Positions 48,608 to 59,982 of a stretch of DNA of 64,000 nt are shown here, one piece after another. Under the pieces are notes generated by a model that saw only the letters and a list, made by a program, of their open reading frames with translations, was not told where the DNA came from and did no database searches. Position 1 is the first letter of the stretch. The number at the start of each line of letters is the position of its first letter. The stretch is from Serilophus lunatus (lineage: Eukaryota > Chordata > Aves > Passeriformes > Eurylaimidae), in contig VXBA01003286.1 in assembly GCA_013399895.1 (NCBI GenBank), forward strand, positions 125,992 through 189,991. Reading direction: 5' to 3'. Position numbers and translations under genes: made by a program.

Positions 48608-51600
48608 ATAGTAACCTGGTTAATCCAGGAGTCATTTACATATGCTATTGATTGCTTAACAAAGCTCGTTTGACCATATGCTGAGGAATGTGTTTAGCGT
48701 AAGAGGGAAATTAAAAGTTAAGCTTTGTTAAGGTATAAGCTCAGACCAAAAACCTAAATTAAGGTTTTCAACTTGTACCGTTGCTATTTTTGCACAGAAC
48801 TTTCTCAATTTTGTTGAGTCCTGTATTATCATATAATACTGTCTTCAAGAAATGAATTCATTTTAAACATAAGTAATTTATAGAATTTAAGTTATAACTC
48901 TAGGTAAATATGTAACTAGATCACGTTATAAAACACGACACGCAAGCCACTTAAAATGCTTCTTTATACAGCTATGTTAAAGCATAATCAGCAGCTTTAG
49001 CAATGTAGGTACAATTAAAATTTCAGGTACACTGCTGTATAGAGTTAATATTAAACAAAAATTAAATGGGTCATTTAAATATTTGAATAATTTATTTTAC
49101 TACAGATGCCTTTTCTCAGATGATGTGAATCCATTAGTATGTTCTGGTCTGGAGGATGCATTGGAGTCTCCATCTGTTAGTTTATTCCCCAACAGTGCAT
49201 GTTACAATTATGAAAAATGTTTTGTGTTCATAGAATATGATTGCAGATGTGTTTCTAATTCAGTTTTCAAATGGAGGGGTTTTTTCATTTTGCATAATTG
49301 AACAAGATGCAAAAATACATATCAGGGAGGAAAAAGCCCCTCCCCAATACAAATGTCATCTTTCTGAAATTAGAAAGCGATTTTGGAATAAGTTAGTGCA
49401 GAAGCAAATTTTGTGATGACTACTTGTGTAGCTTCACTGAGCTAGTGGAAAAAGATATCCTTATTCATATGGAAAGAGGTTAAAGCACATTTGTGAATGA
49501 CAAAAAAACCCATTAGAATTGTTGATTGTTGAAGTTCTACAACCGTGTCCAGCCAAGTTACATGTTTTATTCTGATCCTTGTAACAATATACTTTAGTTA
49601 TAAAGGCTAAAAACATTGCTGTGGTCTGTAAATCTCACCTTTCTAGACCCCAGAGGTCTAGTTTTGGTCTGGGAGACAGAGAGTTTCCCTTTTCTAGGAT
49701 GCCTGAACCTTGTTATATGGCGAGTTAGGTGAGAAGAACAACAGAGAACAGTTACAGCTGAGGAATTATCCTAATGCTTGAAATTAAAAACAATTCAAAT
49801 GCCACTGATTTACATTTGAGAAGTCATTAGACTACCAATTAAAGATTAAGCAAATTTTGTACTACAAAATGTAGAATTTAGTAAATATGTGTGTATTAGA
49901 AAATAGAGCTGTTTAGCAGGTGCAAAATATTTGAAATACTGCAGCATATTTTGTTTCATTATTAATGTGTCAGCACTGATTGCTCAAATGGAACTCATCT
50001 GTGTGTCATCTTTTTAATTTAAGAGATTCTTCAAGCTTGGGATTTTCAGGGCTTTTAAAGATCATTCATTAAAAATAAACTGCTTTTAGACACAGCCTGC
50101 AAACTTTACATATTTTAAAATTGCATTTACTTTCTATAGGCAAAAGAAAGAGACCTATATCAAGTAGATGTTTCTGTTGGAAAGTGCTGATAAGATAGAG
50201 AAATAAAAGGTTTTATTTTTATATATGGAATAATACATTTCTGCTTTTGTGGTGTGAGTCTGCCTTAGGAAGCTGATAAACATTAATATTTTAGTAATAA
50301 TGATACACTTCACATCCAGGTAGAGACTACCTATAAGATACTAGAAATACTTCATGGGAACACGGGCATCTTGACCATGATATCATGTTTTTTGGCAGAC
50401 ACATCAAGCAGTAGATGGTTATTTTTCCCAGTTTTCATCTTTCTGGAGGAGAAAACAGAATATGAGAATTCTTTGGACACTTCATTTGTAAAGTCACTGG
50501 TCACCTTTACTGCAGGCATGGTTTATCTCCAGTTTAGACATTCCAGGCTTGGGAAGTTAATGAATGAAAAATATATGAGCAAGGACTTGGAAGTTCTACT
50601 ACAATTCTAAGACTTCTTTGAGGTTAAGGTAATTCATGCAGTACTTTAGCCATCCTGCAGAAGAGACAAAGAAAAAAATGGAAAAAGATTGCATGTCTTA
50701 AGCTGGTAAAAAGCTGAATCTAGGGAAAATTTCAGATCTCTTTACAAATCTCATGTACTCCCACAAGTCCAAAGTTCCTAGTGACTTCAATTTTATCTTT
50801 TGAATTTAAATTCCTTAGATCTTAAAACAAGAATATGCATCCTAAAAATTTAAAATCTTCACATTTAATTCTGTTCTTATCTTTGCTTCATAGAACTGAC
50901 GAATCTGCTCCTACGTCTGTGTCTTTCTTCCATGACTAACTGATCTTTAGCCTTTAGCAAGCTGAACATCTAGTGTGATTTCTGTTGCATTTTAAATATT
51001 ACTGAAAGCTTGTAGCATTGGTTTAATAGAACTCTTGATCCCAGTATTGCATTAATGTGTCAGGTAATTATGGTGTGAAAGATACTTTTCTGATTATGGT
51101 GCTTTGATAAGTTAAAAAAGCATAAAATATTTTTTTAACTGATTTAACAATTTAACTCGAAATAGTGACTTTTCTTGCTGAAATTGCTTTTCAGTAAAGA
51201 ATCATTGTATGCTTAACCTGAGTTTTGAGGGAAATATTTTTTTTTACGAGTGGAGACAGTGTTTTCAGATGTAAAGCAGAATTTCTCCAAGAGAGATCAA
51301 GTGCAGAACAGTGAGTAGCAAGGATACTTGTTTGACTATTTTTTCTGGCTGCTCACTTTCTATGACAAAATTACTGGGTGATTTCTGATGTAACAAAATC
51401 TTACTGCGTGTCATCCAGTGATTAACATTGTCTTGGAAGCGACCAGTGTGGTATTCCACATCAGATGTGCAGAGTTCTTAATGAGTGATATTGCCAAGCT
51501 ACTGGCAGCTGTAATGTTTTTCTCAGTTTAATTGAAGAAAATTAAGAAATTTTCAGCTTTGAGGGTCCTTCCTCCTCCTCTCCTTATGCTGTTTCCACAG

Positions 51601-54600
51601 TTGCAGACCTCAAGTTTCCTCAATGCTTGTGCTTAAAATAATTTGACCACCAATACCTACTGAGTAGAATTTTGGTTCGTCCACTTAAGTGATTGAATGT
51701 CTTCAATTTGGAATCATTTGGTGACTTCAAAAAGAAATACGCAGCCTAAATATTCTGCTTGTGTGTGAGGGAGCTACCAAAGCCTTGTAGTAGTTTTTTG
51801 AAATAAAAATTTAAACTCTGCATGTACTTCAGGTAAAGTTTCTTCTCACTGTGCAGAGGAGTGCTTTAGGTAAGCTTCGTTCTGCTTGTTGAATGGCTGC
51901 GGGCTCTGGGTGCACCCCATCCACCTTGTGCCTGTTTTCCACTGAAAGGAAGCATAGAAGGGAAGGAGTTGGGCTCCATTTAGGTCTTCAGGCTGAGTGA
52001 TCAGGACTATGGGGGACACAGTTGGGACGTGGCCAGCGTATGAACACAAGAAATTGTGTGCCATGACAATAAACAAGGGCTGCAAAAAGCGGATGACTGT
52101 TCAAAAGTGATCAAGCATTGCAAGGAATAACCTCATTTAGTAAAGGTACTTGCATTGCACTGTTTAGAACAGAGAACTTGAACTGAGCTGTACGAATGAC
52201 TTCTTGAGTGTCAGAGCAACTCGGACAGTTCTAGGTTTTTTCAAGACATAACCTGTCCTTTTGCAGTACAAATGCAGACAAAAAAAGCATGACTAGGTGT
52301 GACGTCTTGAGGTTCTGGTGTGCTCCCAGAGTAAAGAAGGAGAAAGTTGGTATGCTTAAATGTTCAGATTAACTCTTTAGATAATCTATTTTTTGAATTA
52401 AGAAAGCCTGGTGTGCAACAGTGGTAGCAATGCAGAATTAAGCCAGAACTTACTTGGAAAAATGTCCGTGGAAAACTTGGTAAGTGTATCCAAAATTAGA
52501 AAGTTCAACTAAGTCCATCACACTAAATGCTTTAGAAATGTTTGGATTCAGCACTGTGTAGCTTTCTCTAGTGTTTATTTTAAGGTTGCACATCAGTTGA
52601 ATACTTTCATGATAATATTGTGATATTTTCACTATAAAATACTGTATGTTGAGGACCGTAGTTACTGTGAAACCACATCTAATTTATTGAAAGTAAACCT
52701 TTTTAAGACAAGATTGTGTTGTACTGAAACAGTAAAGTTACGTGGCTAGGATGTGAAGAACAAACTGTTTTTTTCCCGGAAACAACTTGTGCATTTGTAA
52801 ACTAATACTGACATTCAAAGTTAAAACTTTTTTTGTTCTGTGAACATCTCAGGATGATGAATGTTTCTGAAGCATTCTGACGAATGTTTCAGCAGTTACA
52901 CTTGATTAACAGAAGTACAGTATGACACTGTGAGTTTAGTTCATTTTATTCTGTTACATTTTGAGGTTGAAACTGAATCTTGGTTTTGTGTGGACTTATT
53001 TCAAGTGGCAGGGATAGGTCAGTTGGAGGTTATCTTTCAATGGTGGTATAACAAATGCTGTTTTAATTCCCCAAAATGAGGACTAAATTGGCATCTTAAA
53101 CTCAGCAGTGAGCTTCTATCTCTCAGTTAGCTGGTACCAGGCAGCACTAGGTGGCCTGCTTACAGAGGTACAGACATCAGTTTATTTGCATGTGAAAAGT
53201 ACTGGGGAACCTTTCAAATAAAACTGGGGGCAAATCATATTAGCACTTTTTCCCCTTCATGTAGGAAAAACAATGTGTCAAATACTCATTGAACCAAATA
53301 GGAAGAATGTAATGTAGCTTGTTAGGTAGGTTTGTCTGGAGAAGTGTGAGGCAAGAGAAAGTACCAGTCCCCATTTGTCCTATGTGATGTATTTTAATTA
53401 CCAAAAGTATTCCAAATTATTATTCTAATAATTTTGTACAAGGAGAAATGAGTTGGAGAAAATACTGCACTAGTATTCCACTCTTCTTTGAAACCAAGTA
53501 GCACTGAGAGAATTCATGGAAGAATGAATTTTTGGTGTCCACTTAAACACCAGTTTGGTTAAAGTGATGTGTTTAGGTATGTACTTTTAAGTTGTAGGAA
53601 TAAATTGATTCACAAATACTGACCTGAATGATAATTTAAATGCAGATTGTAAATATTCTAAATAATTTTTTATTTTGATACTGTATTGATGATACATTTG
53701 ATAAATCACTTGAATAGTTGTTAATATTTCCAAAGACTTCTAAGCATTGTTTGCCTTTCTGAGTAATTTAAATTTAATTTTTTTCTTTAGAGCTTTATAT
53801 AAAATGTAATTCAACTTTAAATTATTATATATAATCAACAGCAAAATAGAAATGTGTTTTGCCCTTTAGTTGAATACATTGCCTTATTTGTACTCTTAGT
53901 CCTTCTTGTCACAAATTCAGACTAAGTAGATATGAGTTAAAGCTCAGGATTTAGGGGTCTGTGGTAAGACATAGGGCAACCTGTTTCCCTGTCTCCTATC
54001 TACACAAAGGGACAAGGATTTTAAGGCTTCTTGTTCTCTCAGTGTGCATTTTACGGGCTATGGACCTGTCCCAGCCTGGTTTTACATTTCTAATTGCACC
54101 TTTTCATTCTTACAGAAGAGATCAGATTATTTTTGGTTTTTGGTTGTTTTTAATGCTAATCTGGAGAAAGGCAAATCAAATTAAATTCTTCCTGAATCTG
54201 TGCTTATTCATTCCTTTTGCATTTAACAAAGGACTCCTTATGCTTGAGGTTTGCTTTGAAAAATAGTCTTACTTAATGAAATTAATCTGTGATGGCTCAC
54301 ATTACTTACTAAAAGTTGTAGACAAAGAAATTAAGAAATAGATATTGCAGGTAGAAGCAATGAAAGAAAACCCTTTTTTGGTCAGGGAAAAAAGGTCTAA
54401 TTTTTTGGTGTTGGAAAAAGAGTCAGCTTTCAGGAAGAGTATCACATTTTTTTCCTCAGCCCAGTGCATGTTTGCTTTGTCAGTTTGATTTTTTCAACTC
54501 TGATTTGCAGCAGAAGAGTATTTTAATGTGGGGGGGTTTTTAATTCTACATAAGTAGAATCAAAAACTATGAGAACAAACGAGTGTGGGCTGCTTTGGTT

Positions 54601-57557
54601 AAATTTGCTTTCGTTTAAGTTGCCAAACTGTTTTTAACAAAAAGTTGTTAAGTATGCGTGGTTTTAATTGAGCCTCAGTTACATTTTTACTCCTTGCAGG
54701 TTCAAAATGTGACAGAAATACCTTGGGCTTTCAGTTGATAATACTTAGTAACAGATAGCATTTTCAGTTTGTGATAAGCTTCACCTTTTTTGTCAGGGAC
54801 TTTGAGAGAATTAGGAAGGCAACATTACATATACTTACTTGTATATTGAACCAAATAAAGTGGGCACATTGAAACAAGCAAGAACTAAATCAGCCGTATT
54901 CATGGATGGATGCTGTCTTTAGGAAAAAACATCTATATGACCAAGACTTACTCATTCTGAGACATTCGAAACTCTGGCGCATGCATGATTGAATCTGCAA
55001 ATATACCATCTCATCTAAAAAGTTGTATAAAAATTAGAGTACTAGTTTGTAGATTGTGTACAATCAACCAAAGTGCAGGAACAAAATACATGACACTTTT
55101 ACGGAAGTGGTACTGATACATGGAACTGAATGTGAAGCAGGATAAGGTTTGAATGAGATGAAGTTGATAAGAGAAAAAATAATTTAAATAGTCACTCAAA
55201 ATAATAATCTTACCTTGTTTTGAATAATAGTCTTCCTTTGTTTTCTTAAACTAATGCAAGTACTGGAGCATGAGCAAAGCAATCAAGTGGCTTTGTGTGT
55301 TCTGTTGCATTTTATCATGCTTGAGCTAGAACGTGCTTAATCTCACTCCATCAAGACAGGACCATGGTGTCATGGGAGACTGACTTATTTTTCCTGAAAA
55401 ATTATTTTAGGTGTCACTGACAATGTTAAATTTCCAACATTAGCTTAAGCTTTGAATAGGTAAAAACCTAATAATAAAATACTGTTAGAGGTTTCTACAA
55501 TCTTCCAGTGTCATGCAGCTTTCAGTGTCTTCCAGTAAATTCGTAGCTGACATGGGCATTGATTGAATGCCTTTTTGCTAAAACGTATAAGAATATTTCT
55601 TTGGACTTTTGAATTTATTGTGTTTTGGTAGTTGCTGGTGACACTAGAACAGTTGCACAGGGAAGTTTTTGACTTTGGTATTTGTCCTGTTACATGATTA
55701 TGTCCTCACAAAATTAACTCAAAGTTTTTTGGAAAAGAGGACTGTAGCTGTGGTAGAGATAAAAGCAAAAAGAAGATAGAAGCAGGGTCTTTTAATGTTA
55801 TATTCCTTTCCTATATCCATCAAAACTATTAAACCATCTGCAATTAATTGCCTCTTGGCTCTGTTGAAAAAAGAATGCCAGCTGGATGAACTTACCTTTC
55901 AGTTTCACTTGAAATTTTTCCTTTATGAAGTTGGTACATGCAACTAGGAGAAAATGGGGGCAAATCTGAGGTTAGTCCTGAGGTATGTCAGTGTACTGTT
56001 GAAAAATAAATCCGTCCTGCCGCTTTGCTCAGCAACTATTGTCTCACTTAAAGATACTGTGTTTCATATCAGAATAAGGTGCTGTGGACTTGTTTGCTAG
56101 GCAGAGAGTATTTTACATTGTGTAGTGACATGGGTAACTTTTGCTCAAGATAATATACAGATTTTTTTGTTCTGTGTAAATCCTCAGTTTACACTGTAAA
56201 TTGATATCAGTTTATCTTTTACCTTGGTTTGACACAGATTATTTTACTGGTGTAAATGAAACAGGTTGGGTTGAGTCTTAGCATAAATGTTGAAATGAGT
56301 GACTGAATAAACAAATCAGAGGCCTTGTAATACCGCTTTGAAGGACCAATTTTAAAACTTTGAAGTCTTTGAAGCAGTGAATCTAAAAAGTTTTAGCATT
56401 CCTTACATTTTTAAGGATGATTTAAATATTCATTTTCAGAATAGCAGAAATTTCATATAGATTCACATTATTTAAACTGGAGGATTGAAAGAAAGCAGAA
56501 AGAAGCTTGTGTCATTTCCAGGTGAGATCTAGGCTGCTAGTCTGGATTGTGGCTATAGTGCTGCTTGATAGTTGATATTAAAAATTATGAAATAGAGGAT
56601 TAAGACAAAGAAAATTGAGCTTACCTAAGTAAAGAGAAATCTATTTTGTTGTTGCATATGATAGGTTAAAATTACTTAGCTTTTAAAGCAATTGTTTCAA
56701 AGTGATTAACTTTGAAATGAGAACAAAATTGAGGGAAAAGAGCGCCCCTGGCTGGCAGAAGATACTAATACAGCTACTGATGCATAAGTATTTATTAAAC
56801 ATTTCTTCCTCTCACTAAGTTCTGCATTTGTGAAACAGAATTAGGTATTCGTATGTGAGGATGATAAAGTACTTTTCAGTTCTTTCCTAACTTCCATAGC
56901 AATTAGAGGAAGCAACAAGCTGATAACAGAAGTAAGAAAAAATAACCTATGGGGATATTTCAGTCTGATTAGTTGTCAGTGGCAGGATTGAATTTCCATG
57001 GAGCTAATTGAGAAGCTATTTTGAATGCATCTCCAGAGACACAGTATGCTTAGATTTCATAAAGTCTTTGTATCCTACTACTTGCCATAATGACAGAAAT
57101 TATGCTAGTGCAGGGTGTTAGTCCAACACTCTATGAAACAGAACCCTGTTAATAAAAGTCCTAGCTCAGAGGTTGTTTGTATGAAACAGTATTGAATGTG
57201 ATGCTGTAAGGCTGTGACTAAACCATAAAGACTGTAAGAATCGTAAGAACAACGATAGGGAGTAGCAGTGGAGTAAACTAATGAGTGGAAAACAGAGCAG
57301 AGTGAGCTGCTTCTCCTAGTCCATCAAAAGAAAATGGTGAGGTAGGTCAAGGAAAGAAATTCTCTCCCAGGAACTCCAGGCAAGTAAGGGGTGATTGCAT
57401 ACTAGGCTGTAGGACTTGCGGGATGCAGAAAGAAAGGAATTTGAGGATAGGGCAGAGAATATTACATGAAGCTTACTATGGGAGGTTTAGGTGGCAGAGG
57501 CCAAAAGCAAGAGAATAGAGGAATCAAAGTGGACTGAGGTGTAAGAAGCATGAGGAA

Positions 57558-58188
57558 TGATTTATGGAACGGACTCCACAACTGTGAAGAGTGTCGAAGC
57601 AGGTATGTTTTATTAGCGACGTCGCGGGACACAGGGGATTTTTCCTCCTAATGTGCCCACTGGCTGCCACTTAAACAACTTTTTAAATGTTATAGAATGA
57701 ATTAGTCCTCACCCCATCTCTACCCAGAGTCTGCCCAGAGTCCACCCCAAAGTCCACCCGGAGTCTGCCCAGGATCTGCCTTCTGGTGGTCTTCTGAGGC
57801 TGACATAAGACATCTTCCTCAGGATGACCTTCTTGACCCAGGCTTATTTTTGATGCCAACTTCCTTCTGTTTGCTTTATCGGCTTACAGTCAGCGTGCTC
57901 TTGGGGGAGATGTTCTGGTTCTTCACCACAAGGGGGGCTTAAGCATCTGTGGTTATACACAATACGTACCCAAGCATACATCTGAGGGAGATGCCTTAGT
58001 TCCTTAAACACAATGAAGGCTTAAGCAGCTGTGGTTGCATACAGAAAATGCCTTGCTTGCTCTAATAAGCACTATGTAGTTAACTCTTGTGCTCTTTAAA
58101 CAAAAGTTTCCTACAAAAGCTAAACTTAAAGTTTTTTTATCTCTTAAACAGGAAACAGGGGGGAAGGGGATAAAAAGGGGCAGTTACA
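57558..58188 (-). mobile_element. Unidentified LTR-like element, antisense
   Basis: Read on the minus strand the right end is TGTAACTGCCCCTTTTTATC. The left part contains an AATAAA signal (57609-57614 on the + strand as TTTATT), preceded in minus-strand order by a GC-rich GTCCCGCGACGTCGCT stretch. It is followed by a CACTCTTCACAGTTGTGG block and ends near CATAAATCA. A polyadenylation signal followed by a short GC/T-rich segment and a CA end is LTR-like (R-U5). The block is unlike the ERVL-type LTRs elsewhere in the window. Ends are uncertain and no target duplication is clear. Confidence 0.5.
57719..57782. repeat. Short imperfect tandem repeat inside the LTR-like block
   Basis: About five diverged 12-15 bp units of the pattern AGAGTCTGCCC / AGAGTCCACCCC / AAAGTCCACCCG / GAGTCTGCCC / AGGATCTGCC. 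It sits within the 57558-58188 element and may be part of its U3 region. Confidence 0.75.
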
Positions 58189-58195
58189 TACATGA

Positions 58196-58731
58196 AGGTT
58201 GCTGGGCAGTTTGCTTGTCCGAGTCCTGAACTTGATCATTGCAGGCTTTCTTGTGTTCTTGCCAAGATCTGTTTGCAACCGTGTTGTGGCAGAGTGCATT
58301 GTCTCTTCTGTGTCTGTATGTAAACACTACCAAACTTCAGGTTGAACTACCAGACAAGTAGTAGGGCAAGAAGCTGGTATTGGCCCCTGGAAAGAAACGG
58401 CAGGTCTCAGGAGCCTGAGGGTCGGCAGCTGTAGAGACCAGCATCTAGAAGACAACTATTGCCAAGGCAGCGTGTCTAACTCCACCTGCTAGGGAGGAAC
58501 ATTCTGTGATCACATACCATGTGTAACAGGTAGCAAATTACATGCTGGACTAGCCCTTGAGTGGGATATAAGCACCAGGAAGAGCCCAGATGTGAGCTAG
58601 TTGCTGGCTAAGGTTATAGAGTCTTGACATTTGGATGAATATAGGATGCAATATATTCTAGATCTTCCATTCATCCTGTATGTGTGTGGGTATATATATA
58701 TATGTATCTCCTGAGCCTCCTATAATGATAT
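58196..58731. other. Unclassified sequence between LTR-like block and CR1
   Basis: This stretch is richer in GC than the surrounding intron and has no coding frame. It contains a GGGATATAAGCACC motif near 58562-58575 that could be a TATA element, and a (TA)n microsatellite at about 58691-58704. It may belong to the same retroviral insertion as 57558-58188 or to a second LTR, but I cannot assign it. Confidence 0.35.
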
Positions 58732-59058
58732 AGGTGGCTCAGAGGGGACCTAATCACTCTCTACAACTACCTGAAAGGAAGTTGTAGTGAGGCGGGGGCA
58801 GGTCCCTTGTGCCGTGCCCGCAATGAGAGGACAAGAGGAAATGCCCTGAAACGGACACAGGGGAGATTCAGACTAGACATTGGAAAAATCTTTTGTTAGG
58901 GTGGCCAGGCTCCATTCCTGGAGGTGTTCAAGAGCCATCTGGATCTGGTGGTGGGTGATATGGTTTAGTGGTTTAGGGACTACAGTGGTGGCGCTGGGCA
59001 GATGGCTGGACTGCAAGATCTTGTAGGTCTCTTCCTACCTTAATGATTCTATGATTCT
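58732..59058 (+). mobile_element. CR1 LINE 3' end
   Basis: The fragment begins GGCTCAGAGGGGACCTAATC and reads through TCTCTACAACTACCTGAAAG, the CR1 LYNYLK block. It retains the AGGTGTTCAAGAGCCATCTGG region and ends with the tail octamer repeat (ATGATTCTATGATTCT, about 59042-59057). A deletion near 58893-58910 removes the segment normally lying between the KKF-F block and the CCTGGAGGTGTTCAAG block. Confidence 0.9.
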
Positions 59059-59935
59059 AAATTTCATGCATAAAGTTTTTTTCAGCAAAAAGGCTCTTTT
59101 TATAGTTAAGGAATAGACTGCAAAGCATACCTCCATGAATAGAGATGAAAAGACTTTTTTGAATTGGGTTGTTTTTTTTACTCTGAGCTTGATCAGTTGC
59201 CATGTACGAATCAGCTCGTTCTTGTCTGAAAATACATGAAGAAGGAATTACAAATACATGCTCTTCAGTTCTGATTTGGTACACTGATGTTGTATTATGT
59301 ATTACTTGAAAGGATTTTAGAAGGACAGTTATAAAAGAAAACAGTTTAATGAGGAACTGGAACTACTGTAGCATTATTGTAATCTTGCCCAGGCTAATGA
59401 ACGCAATCAAAATTGAGGAGAAATATATAAGCTGAGTTCATATAACCATAATATGCAATTCAAAAACTGAAGGTGTATTTGAAACAACTTATAAAAATAC
59501 AAACCATGTTTATTGCCGTTCACAGCTTGCAGACTGAGATGCATTAAAACACTTTGACCCTAATCCGATTTATAGATCTCATAATGAGACACTGGATTAG
59601 CTTTAAGATGGATCTGTTTAGATTTTCTGCTTCATAATAATTTTTTCTAAAAGATTTAAAGCCTAGATTTTAGTGGATTAAAGTAGAATTCTCGTGTTTT
59701 ATCTAAATCAAGCTCCATGACAAGATAATACAAAATAGGAAAAGAGTTGATAAACAGCTTTTCCTCTGCCTTTTGTGTCCTTGTAAACAGGTCCTTGCTT
59801 CTGGGCTCAAATAGAGTGATTTCAAAGATTTATAGCTGCAGCAAACTCTGCTCAAGTCTACCCTCAGAATCCCTAGAAACCTGGGATACCTCTGGACTCA
59901 GACTGTGCGCCTCTCCTGCTCTGCAGTCTTCGCAT

Positions 59936-59982
59936 CCCTAGCTCAGCTAGGGACCATTCCCTAGCAATCATTCCCTAGCAAT
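59936..59982. repeat. 17-bp palindrome followed by an exact 14-bp tandem duplication
   Basis: CCCTAGCTCAGCTAGGG (59936-59952) is a perfect inverted repeat around a central C. It is followed by two exact copies of CATTCCCTAGCAAT (59955-59968 and 59969-59982). All share the CCCTAGC core, suggesting local slippage. Confidence 0.8.

Noticed and set aside
50141..50195. Possible SMAP1 exon 7 (TATAG followed by an AKERDLYQ-like frame)
   Set aside because: It does not resemble the LQKK-type continuation expected, hits a stop after about 15 codons and has no donor in frame.
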